Assembly (NCBI GenBank): GCA_023399155.1
Contig: JAEWQP010000022.1
Coordinates: 558,001 to 622,000, forward strand
DNA length: 64,000 nt
Origin: Verrucomicrobiota bacterium
Lineage (GTDB): Bacteria > Verrucomicrobiota > Verrucomicrobiia > Opitutales > Opitutaceae
Direction of reading: 5' to 3'
Below are positions 57,686-64,000 of the stretch, one piece after another. The notes under the pieces are model-generated. The model was not told where the DNA came from. It ran no database searches and saw nothing but the letters and a program-made list of their open reading frames with translations. Position 1 is the first letter of the stretch; each line of letters opens with the position of its first letter. Both the position numbers and the translations under genes were made by a program.

Positions 57686-58060
57686 ATGTCCGTGACGGAT
57701 TTCCTACCGATTCTCATCCAGCTCGTGCTGGCGGTGAGCCTGGCGTCGGTGATCATCTTCGCCAGTCATCTCCTGGGGCAGCGCGCGGTGAAGAACCGTA
57801 TCAAGGATTCCGCCTACGAGTGCGGCATCCCGAGCGAGGGACGCACGCACACGCGCTTTTCCGTGAAATTCTACGTCACGGCGATGCTGTTCATCCTCTT
57901 CGACATCGAGGTGATCTTCCTCATCCCGTGGGCGTTCGTCTACCGCGAGTTTCTCGCGCAGAACCTTCCCATCGTGCTTCCGGGGATGTTCTTCCTCGGC
58001 GTGCTCGTGCTCGGTTTGGTCTACGAGGTGCGGAAAGGGGCGTTGGACTGGGAAAAATGA
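57686..58060 (+). CDS. nuoA: NADH-quinone oxidoreductase subunit A
   Basis: 124 residues, three membrane helices, with the invariant loop YECGIPSEGRTHTRFSVKFYVTAMLFILFDIEVIFL. Membrane subunit of complex I at the quinone site. Other nuo genes are not adjacent: the next gene is a diadenylate cyclase fusion 24 bp downstream, an unusual place for nuoA. Confidence 0.95.
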   Translation: MSVTDFLPILIQLVLAVSLASVIIFASHLLGQRAVKNRIKDSAYECGIPSEGRTHTRFSVKFYVTAMLFILFDIEVIFLIPWAFVYREFLAQNLPIVLPGMFFLGVLVLGLVYEVRKGALDWEK

Positions 58061-58084
58061 GCGGTGTGAGAGCCGCCCGGTCGC

Positions 58085-59443
58085 ATGCGTCTTGATAAAT
58101 ACTTCGGCCGGTCCCGCGTCGTCGACCTCACGAGCACGACGCTGCACGACGCGCTGCAGGAGCTTCTCAAGCTCGCGGCCGCCCGCTTTCGCGACCTGAA
58201 CAAATCCGAGGTGCTCCGCGGCCTGGTCGAGCGCGAGAGCACGATGACGACGTATCTGGGCAACGGCGTGGCCCTGCCGCACGTGCGTGTGAAGATGCGG
58301 CAGCGCTTCGTGTTCGCCGTGGGCCGCAGCCGCGAGGGTTTTGCCTATGATGGCGTGACCGACGGCTCGAAGGTGCACCTCGTCTTTCTGCTGCTCGCGA
58401 GCGATGCGGCGCGCGACTACCTGAGTGTGCTCTCGACCGTCGCCCACCTCGTGCGCGACCGGGACTTTGTCGACGGGCTGATGGACGCGCCGGATACGGA
58501 CGTGCTGTTCGAGCGCCTGTCGACCGGCTTCGGCGGCATCGCGGCGCGTCCGGCGCAGGTCCGACAGAACCGCAACAACCGCCTGCTTTTCCGCGCCGCC
58601 GAGTCGATCGCCAAGGGGAGCAGCTGTTCGCTCATCGCCGTCTTCGCCGACGCGCTCACCACCGCGCCCGATCCGGGGCTCAGGTTCAGGGACATCCGCA
58701 CGATCCTCGTGACGCGCAACGCCGCCGACACCGGGATCGACACCGCCCAGTACGAGGCGGTCGTGCAGGTCCGATCCTTTTCCAAGAAGCGTCTCGCGCA
58801 GCTGCGCAGCTTCGTGCTCGTGGGCATGACGCGCGGCCTCATCCAGTTCAACGACCGCATCTGCTGCCTGGGCGGGCTGGCCGAGAGCGACCAGTTCGAC
58901 ACCATCGTCGTCGTCGATCTGCAGCGCGAGTTCCAGACGCTGCTCGTCGACCAGACCGACTTCCTCCCGGCCGACGTCAAGCCCGAGGTCTTCGAGCGCG
59001 TGCTCGGGATCGCCATGGAACTCGCCGTGGAGGGGCGCGAGGGCAAGCCGGTCGGCAGCCTCTTCGTCCTGGGCGACACCGCGCGCGTGGAGAAGATGAC
59101 CAAGCCGCTCGTGTTGAATCCGTTTTTTGGCTACAAGGAGGAGGATCGCAACATCCTCAATCCCTTCATGGACGAGACGGTCAAGGAGTTCTCCTCGCTC
59201 GACGGCGCGTTCATCATCCGCGGCGACGGGGTGCTCATCTCCTCCGGTTCCCTCATCCACGCGCCCGACTACTACCACGCCCTGCCCAGCGGGCTCGGAT
59301 CGCGGCACGCCGCAGCCGCGGCCATCTCGCTCGCCGCCCAGTGCATTTCCATCGTCGTCTCGTCGAGCACAGGGCAGGTGACCGTGTTTCGCCGCGGCGT
59401 GATGCTGCCGATCATGGAGCGCGGCGTGGGCGGCGGCGCCTGA
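58085..59443 (+). CDS. PTS EIIA-type domain fused to a DisA_N diadenylate cyclase domain
   Basis: 452 residues in three parts. Residues 1-150: PTS EIIA-2/PtsN-like domain with the phosphorylatable His in GVALPHVRV (His66). Residues about 170-330: a linker domain not recognised. Residues about 340-452: diadenylate cyclase (DAC) domain with DGA (373-375) and GLGSRHAAAAAIS, where Arg407-His408 match RHR but the last Arg is Ala. DAC enzymes make cyclic di-AMP from two ATP. The fusion suggests phosphotransfer control of c-di-AMP or of K+/osmotic physiology; that is inference. Starts ATG 58085, 24 bp after nuoA. Confidence 0.85.
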   Translation: MRLDKYFGRSRVVDLTSTTLHDALQELLKLAAARFRDLNKSEVLRGLVERESTMTTYLGNGVALPHVRVKMRQRFVFAVGRSREGFAYDGVTDGSKVHLVFLLLASDAARDYLSVLSTVAHLVRDRDFVDGLMDAPDTDVLFERLSTGFGGIAARPAQVRQNRNNRLLFRAAESIAKGSSCSLIAVFADALTTAPDPGLRFRDIRTILVTRNAADTGIDTAQYEAVVQVRSFSKKRLAQLRSFVLVGMTRGLIQFNDRICCLGGLAESDQFDTIVVVDLQREFQTLLVDQTDFLPADVKPEVFERVLGIAMELAVEGREGKPVGSLFVLGDTARVEKMTKPLVLNPFFGYKEEDRNILNPFMDETVKEFSSLDGAFIIRGDGVLISSGSLIHAPDYYHALPSGLGSRHAAAAAISLAAQCISIVVSSSTGQVTVFRRGVMLPIMERGVGGGA

Positions 59444-59543
59444 TCGGGCCGGCTTCGGCGGGCCGGAATCGGACGGCGGATTGTCGCAACGCGTCGCTTT
59501 TGGGGATGGCAGTGGACGTCCCCGCGTCCAAGCTGGAGGCTGC

Positions 59544-60452
59544 ATGAACCTGATCGAGACCACGGGATTGTCCGGACGCCCCCGCGATGCGGGCGGGCGG
59601 CTCGACATCACCCTCGCGGTCCGCCCCGGCATGCGCCTGGGCATCGTCGGCGCGGAGGGCTCGGGCAAGACCGCGCTCGTGCGCCTGCTGGTGGGCCTCG
59701 ACGCTCCGGGCGCAGGCGCCGTGAAGGTGCTCGGGCGCCGGCCCTCGCGCCTGGGCCGGGCGGGTTTCGCGCGGCTCGGGTATGTGCCGCAGCATCATCT
59801 CGTCCCGCTCCACCTCACGGTGCGGAAGCACCTGGAGCGCTGGCGGGGCTTTTACCGCACCTGGGACCGGGAACTCGCCTTGCGCCTGAGCGTGACGCTG
59901 AAGCTGCCGCTCGATGTCCGCGCCGAGCGCTTGCAGCGGCCGCTGCGGCTCAAGGCGGCGTTGCTTTCGTCGCTCGCCTACAGGCCGGAGTTGCTGATCA
60001 TGGATGGCAGCTTTGATCCGGTCGATGATGAGGTCCGTGCCGAGATTCGCGCGGCCCTGGCCGCGGCGATCGAGTCGGACCGCGCGTCGCTCGTCGTCAC
60101 GGCCCGTGAGGCCGCCGCGGTCGAGGGACTGTGCGACCACATGGCCTGGTTGCAGGAGGGCCGCATCCAGGTGTGCGACCGGGTCGAGGTCCTGCGCGAG
60201 CAGTACCGGCGCATCACCGTGACCTTCGCCCATCCGCCCGGGCGGGCGCTGGAGCTGCCGCCGCACTGGATCATGCTGGATGCGCGCGGGCGACGACTCC
60301 ACGCGGTGGATACACGGTTCGGCGACGGTTCGGTCCTGCGGGCCTGGCTCTCGCCGTGGCCGGGCTCCACGGTCGAGGAACGGCCGATGGCCCTGCAGGA
60401 GATCGGCGAGGCGCTGGCGCGCCGCGCCACAACCTCGGGAGGTGCGCCGTGA
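59544..60452 (+). CDS. ABC transporter ATP-binding protein with degenerate motifs
   Basis: 302 residues from ATG 59544, preceded by a good GGAGG ribosome site 6 bp upstream. Walker A is GAEGSGKT. The signature reads LQRPLRLKAALLSS instead of LSGGQ, and Walker B is LLIMDGSFDPVD, where the usual catalytic Glu after Asp is Gly. The Q-loop region (LGYVPQHH) is intact. A C-terminal extension of about 90 residues follows. The stop overlaps the next gene (TGATG). The protein probably binds ATP but may hydrolyse it poorly. Confidence 0.82.
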   Translation: MNLIETTGLSGRPRDAGGRLDITLAVRPGMRLGIVGAEGSGKTALVRLLVGLDAPGAGAVKVLGRRPSRLGRAGFARLGYVPQHHLVPLHLTVRKHLERWRGFYRTWDRELALRLSVTLKLPLDVRAERLQRPLRLKAALLSSLAYRPELLIMDGSFDPVDDEVRAEIRAALAAAIESDRASLVVTAREAAAVEGLCDHMAWLQEGRIQVCDRVEVLREQYRRITVTFAHPPGRALELPPHWIMLDARGRRLHAVDTRFGDGSVLRAWLSPWPGSTVEERPMALQEIGEALARRATTSGGAP

Positions 60453-61165
60453 TGGCGGTGTTACGGGTCATGCTGCGCGATGCTCGGCGTTCCGCCCTGA
60501 TCATTCTCGCGGCGGGGCTGGTCGACGTGGTTCTCCTGCTGGGCGAGCGCGTGGGCTGGGTGGACGGCGAGATCGCCTTGTGGGTCGCACGGCTCCTGAT
60601 GCTGGCGATCGGCGCGGAGGTTGTCTTCGGCGATCCGGTCTCGGGTCCGCTCGCCTTGTGGCGCACGCGGCCAATTGGCGGTGCGGCCATGGCCCTGGGC
60701 AAGACCCTCATGCTGGCGGGTGTGGCGTTCGGCATCGGGGCCGCAATGTTCGCGGTGGAGGTCGCTTTCGGCGTCGACATGTGGCGTGGTGCCACGGCGG
60801 CGTCCTGGGAGGTGTTCGGTGGCGCCGTATGGGTGCTTCTGGGAGCGGCGCTGGCGACCCTGGTGCAAACGCCGCGGGGATTCGTCGTGCAGGCCGCGGG
60901 CGCGTTGATCGGCGCCGCGGCTGCGGTGGCGACATCGCTGTTCCTGGCGCGGCACAGCGACTGGGTGGCCGCGCTGGTGGTGAAAGGGGCGCGCGACGAC
61001 GGACGCACCGTCATGCTGGCCGGTGGACTCGCGATCCTGTTCTCATTCGCGGCGGTTGCGCGGCGCTACATCTGGCCGCACGGGATCTGGATGGCGCGAG
61101 GTCTGGCGTGGCTGGCGTGCCTTTTCGTCCTCGGTCACGAGGGCCTGCGCTTGCTCGTGCGCTAA
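60452..61165 (+). CDS. ABC-2-type exporter membrane subunit
   Basis: 237 residues, six hydrophobic segments (ALIILAAGLVDVVLLLG, LLMLAIGAEVVFG, VWVLLGAALATLVQ, FVVQAAGALIGAAAAVATSLF). It overlaps the stop of the ATP-binding gene by one base, so the two form a coupled exporter. GGGAGG precedes the ATG. No substrate can be named. A few Arg/Trp patches face the cytoplasm. Confidence 0.78.
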   Translation: MAVLRVMLRDARRSALIILAAGLVDVVLLLGERVGWVDGEIALWVARLLMLAIGAEVVFGDPVSGPLALWRTRPIGGAAMALGKTLMLAGVAFGIGAAMFAVEVAFGVDMWRGATAASWEVFGGAVWVLLGAALATLVQTPRGFVVQAAGALIGAAAAVATSLFLARHSDWVAALVVKGARDDGRTVMLAGGLAILFSFAAVARRYIWPHGIWMARGLAWLACLFVLGHEGLRLLVR

Positions 61166-61207
61166 ACCGGCGCCTTCGCGCCTCGCACGTGGCCTCTCGT
61201 CCTCGGG

Positions 61208-61285
61208 TGGGGTGGCTGACGGGATTTGAACCCGCGACCCCCAGATCCACAATCTGGTGCTCTAACCAACTGAGCTACAACCACC
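61208..61285 (-). tRNA. tRNA-His (anticodon GTG)
   Basis: Cloverleaf read on the minus strand: acceptor 7 bp, D arm GCTCAGTTGGTTAGAGC, anticodon stem CCAGA with loop TTGTGGA (anticodon GTG), T arm TCGCGGGTTCAAATCCCG, and CCA encoded at 61208-61210. The extra 5' G (61285) opposite C73 is the histidine-tRNA identity element. Confidence 0.97.
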
Positions 61286-61498
61286 GTCTGTCCCGAAAAA
61301 AGGGAGGCGAACGCTCCCGCCCGCGCACCCGGGTGTCAACGGGAAATTTCGCCGGGACCGGTCGCACCTGCACCGTCCTCCACGAGAAGGCGCACAACCA
61401 CCTGCAGCTGCGCCGGATCGGCCCGTCGGGAGCAGTCGCACGTTTGCCCGGCTCCGGCATTGCGCCGCCCCGCGCCCCGGATTGAGTCCGGGGGCATC

Positions 61499-62362
61499 AT
61501 GTCGCCCCAAGATCACCCGTTGCGTTTCCCCGTCCTCCTCGTCGCGCTCGCCTTCGTCTGCCTCACGCTGCCTGCCCGCGCGCAGACCGCCGCGCCGGCC
61601 GACGAGTACCGCGCCGGCAAGTCCTTCATCCCGACCCGTGTGTATTCACAAGCTGAGGACGACGCGATCCTCAAGGCCTTCGAGGGCCTGCGGGTCGCGG
61701 ACGTGACCGACGGGATGGACTTCGTGGGCCTGAAGAACGTGGGCCTGATGGATACGGAGATTCATCCGCTGTGGAAGGATGCGCGCGAGTTCAAGCACCG
61801 CTTCATCGGGATCGCGGTGACCGTGCGCTATGTGCCCACGCAGAGGCCGCCGGCGCCGGCGGGCCTCAGCTACGAGGAGTTTCGCGCCTGGGAGGGCAAA
61901 TGGTACAACGAACTTTCCCCCGAGCCGTTCATGGAGATCATCCGCCCGGGCAGCGCGATCATCATCGACGAGGCGCCGGACGCGGACGTCGGCAGCATCG
62001 GCTCGAACAACATCATGGCCTGGAAACTCAAGGGAGCGGTCGGGGTGGTGACCGATGCGACGGCCCGCGACACCGACGAGGTGATCACGGAAGAGGTGCC
62101 GCTGTATCTGCGCCGCGTGGGCCGCGGCATCCGGCCCGGGCGCAACGAAATCGAATCGGTCAACAAGCCGGTCGTGGTCGGCGGAGCGTTGGTCAACCCC
62201 GGCGATGTGATCGTCGCCGACGGGGACGGTGTGGTCGTGGTGCCTCGTGAGCACGCGCTCAAGGTGGCGGAGTTCGCCCACAAGATCATCGTGGGCGACA
62301 AGGAAGGCCGCCGCAACCTCTACAAGGCGCTGGGCCTGCCTGACGACGCGTCGGTCCGCTGA
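61499..62362 (+). CDS. Secreted RraA-like (dimethylmenaquinone methyltransferase-fold) protein
   Basis: 287 residues with a signal peptide (MSPQDHPLRFPVLLVALAFVCLTLPARA). The body has VADVTDGMDFVG, GSIGSNNIMAWKLKG (as GEx[LI]...K), VGVVTDATARDTDE (D-R-D-like) and VNPGDVIVADGDGVVVVPREHA, all RraA/HMG-aldolase-type motifs. RraA proteins are cytoplasmic RNase E inhibitors or aldolases; an exported one must act on other substrates. Starts ATG 61499 (open frame begins earlier at 61460). Confidence 0.85.
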   Translation: MSPQDHPLRFPVLLVALAFVCLTLPARAQTAAPADEYRAGKSFIPTRVYSQAEDDAILKAFEGLRVADVTDGMDFVGLKNVGLMDTEIHPLWKDAREFKHRFIGIAVTVRYVPTQRPPAPAGLSYEEFRAWEGKWYNELSPEPFMEIIRPGSAIIIDEAPDADVGSIGSNNIMAWKLKGAVGVVTDATARDTDEVITEEVPLYLRRVGRGIRPGRNEIESVNKPVVVGGALVNPGDVIVADGDGVVVVPREHALKVAEFAHKIIVGDKEGRRNLYKALGLPDDASVR

Positions 62363-62432
62363 GGCGATCCGATTCCGTTGACTCTTGCTACGGCGGCGCG
62401 GCGAACCACTGTGGGCGCTGCACTCGCGCCGC

Positions 62433-63437
62433 GTGAATCGCACCCTCACCAGCATCCGGATCGTCTTCGTCACCATCTGCGTGTTCGCCGGTTGGATGGT
62501 TTCGGCGTCCGTGCCGGAGTGGATGGCCTACCAGGTCAACGGAGCGTTGATCGGATTCCTTCTCGGGGTCCTGGTCGTGTTGGTCGATGTGTTCCTCAAG
62601 GGGTTTTCCTTGCGCGGCCTCTCGGCCGTGACCTTCGGCCTGGCGGCGGGCTCGCTTGTGGCCTTTCTGATCGGGACATCGCCTCTCTTCCAGTTTGGCG
62701 ACCCGCAGATCGTGTTTCTGTCGCGTCTCGGCCTGTTTGTCGTGTGTTCCTACCTGGCGACGGTGATCGCCCTGCGCGGCAAGGATGAGTTTCAGCTGGT
62801 GATCCCGTACGTGCGTTTCGTGCCGCACGAGGTCGACGTGCCCCTGGTCGTCGTGGACACCAGCGCGTTGATCGACGGTCGCATCCTGAAGATCCGGGAA
62901 TGCAATTTCCTGCCCTCGGCGCTTGTCATCCCGCAATTCGTCCTGGACGAACTGCATGCGATCGCGAGCGCGCGGGATCCGGCGCGTGCCGTGCGCGGCC
63001 GCAAAGGGCTCGATGTGCTCAACCAGCTGCGCCAGCTGCCCAACGCGGACATCCGCATCGTGGAGAGCGAGGTGGGCAAGGGGACCACGCCCGAGGACAA
63101 ACTCGTCTACCTCGCACAATCGATGAAAGCGAAGCTGCTGACGACCGATTACACGTTGGCGCAACGCGCGCAGTTTCACGGGGTGCCGTGGCTCAATCTC
63201 AACGCCTTATCCAAGGCGCTGCACACCGAGGTCGCGGCCGGTGAGCGGCTGGAGGTCGAACTCGTCAAGCCCGGCCGCGAGGCCGGCCAGGCGGTGGGCT
63301 ATCTGGCCGACGGTTCCATGGTCGTGGTGGACGGGGCGGCGCCGCTGATCGGGCGGCGCATCGAGGTCGAGGTCGCCAGCATCCTCCCATCAGCCGGCGG
63401 CAAGATGGTCTTTGCGCGCCGCCTCGATCGCGGCTGA
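62433..63437 (+). CDS. Membrane protein with PIN and TRAM domains (YacL-like)
   Basis: 334 residues from GTG 62433 (an in-frame TTG exists at 62385). Four membrane helices (IRIVFVTICVFAGWMVSA, LIGFLLGVLVVLVDVF, LSAVTFGLAAGSLVAFLIG, IVFLSRLGLFVVCSYLATVIAL), a PIN nuclease domain (VVVDTSALIDGR, LDELHAIA, LLTTDYTLAQRA with the acidic site residues) and a C-terminal TRAM domain (REAGQAVGYLADGSMVVVDG). Resembles YacL of Firmicutes, a membrane-bound predicted RNase. Confidence 0.9.
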   Translation: MNRTLTSIRIVFVTICVFAGWMVSASVPEWMAYQVNGALIGFLLGVLVVLVDVFLKGFSLRGLSAVTFGLAAGSLVAFLIGTSPLFQFGDPQIVFLSRLGLFVVCSYLATVIALRGKDEFQLVIPYVRFVPHEVDVPLVVVDTSALIDGRILKIRECNFLPSALVIPQFVLDELHAIASARDPARAVRGRKGLDVLNQLRQLPNADIRIVESEVGKGTTPEDKLVYLAQSMKAKLLTTDYTLAQRAQFHGVPWLNLNALSKALHTEVAAGERLEVELVKPGREAGQAVGYLADGSMVVVDGAAPLIGRRIEVEVASILPSAGGKMVFARRLDRG

Positions 63438-63567
63438 GCACCGGTTGGCTGCATCCCGGTGTCCGCCGGCGCCGGCCCGTTCGCAGGGCGGCTTGAACGG
63501 TGCCATGAGGAGGCGTTGCTTTCTCTTGCGGAGCGGCGGAGGGGCCACAAGATGACGCCGCTTTCAC

Positions 63568-63972
63568 ATGGCCGAACCAAACGCGAGTGCCGACAACAGT
63601 GGGATCACCGTCTTGCTGGCCGAAGACGAATCCATGATCCGCGAGTTGATCGCGACGTTCCTCACGAACCTGGGTTATCGTGTCGTGGAGGCGGAGAACG
63701 GGCGCGCCGCGGCCGAGAAGGCCCGCGCGCTCGGCACGGAAAACATCAGCCTGCTCATCACCGATCTCGTGATGCCCGTGATGGGCGGCCTGGAACTCGC
63801 CGCGGAGCTCCGGCTCCAGCACGGCGACCTGCGCGTACTCTTTATTTCTGGATACACGGATGATGTCGTGATCCTCGAGGGTCAGGTGCGCAACAAGACG
63901 GCATTCCTGCGCAAGCCGTTCCGCTTCGACATCCTCCGCCAGCAGATCGAGACGCTCCTGGCGGCGGCGTGA
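63568..63972 (+). CDS. Single-domain response regulator (CheY-like receiver)
   Basis: 134 residues: acidic pocket LLAEDE, phospho-acceptor ITDLVMP (Asp near residue 66), FISGYTD and the Lys of RKPFRFD. No output domain, so it acts by protein contact. Its cognate kinase is not nearby. Starts ATG 63568; the region 63438-63567 has no gene. Confidence 0.9.
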   Translation: MAEPNASADNSGITVLLAEDESMIRELIATFLTNLGYRVVEAENGRAAAEKARALGTENISLLITDLVMPVMGGLELAAELRLQHGDLRVLFISGYTDDVVILEGQVRNKTAFLRKPFRFDILRQQIETLLAAA

Positions 63973-64000
63973 GGAAGGGCTGAAAGACTGAAAGACTGAA
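63973..64000. repeat. GGCTGAAAGACTGAAA repeat at window end
   Basis: Three GGCTGAAA/GACTGAAA octamers run off the end of the window; same unit as at 48793-48835 and 54631-54694. Confidence 0.6.

Overview
The window is a high-GC (roughly two thirds G+C by eye) chromosomal segment that looks like a Verrucomicrobium of the Opitutus type. The evidence is a secreted CotH/lamin-tail protein ending in two copies of the 'LIRAVGPGL...DP' tail module common in that group, an mre/mrd/rng cluster, a dnaG-rpoD pair, and strongly G/C-ending codons. Genes are dense and alternate strands. No prophage, plasmid backbone, intact insertion sequence, CRISPR array or rRNA was seen. One tRNA (His) is present.

Layout. 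1-4.4 kb: end of a comM-type Mg-chelatase-like ATPase, coaE, and rho with a long disordered, poly-Gly N-terminus. 4.4-10.8 kb: type IV pilus / type II secretion motor genes (PilB-like, PilT, a second PilB-like, PilC). 10.8-28.3 kb: an exported sugar-phosphate-isomerase-like protein, a double thioredoxin-fold protein, a 1733-residue CotH surface protein, two CPBP membrane proteases, an HExxH-like protein, a GH27 alpha-galactosidase, a protein-tyrosine-phosphatase-like protein and a NIT-domain chemoreceptor. 28.4-41 kb: a 2-hydroxyacid dehydrogenase, a small protein translationally coupled to rlmF, an AmpG-like MFS permease divergent from a serine hydrolase, dps, tag, a lipid-kinase-like protein, surE, a YkvA protein and an outer-membrane protein. 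41-50 kb: repeats, then RNase E/G, rodA, mrdA, mreD, mreC and mreB (elongasome genes, all minus strand). 50-56.4 kb: tatA, rpoD, dnaG and a TPR lipoprotein. 56.5-64 kb: a DUF362 protein, nuoA, an EIIA-diadenylate cyclase fusion, a two-gene ABC exporter, tRNA-His, a secreted RraA-like protein, a PIN/TRAM membrane protein and a CheY-like receiver.

The most unusual signals are not single genes. (i) The 7-mer TGGATAC (extended TGGATACACG) occurs 22 times on both strands by hand count, several times the base-composition expectation, in a window that also carries pilus motor genes and comM; a DNA-uptake-type or other genome-wide signal is possible. (ii) Three mosaic, MITE-like noncoding elements share GAACNNGTCA ends, and two of them supply or coincide with the TAG stop of the adjacent gene. 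(iii) Two related blocks at 41.4-41.9 kb combine a strong hairpin with GGATAC iterons. (iv) Many intergenic gaps hold imperfect 6-8 bp tandem repeats, often arranged as inverted arms. Among proteins, the EIIA-DAC fusion, a primase that has lost zinc ligands, and an ABC ATPase without canonical signature and catalytic Glu deserve attention.
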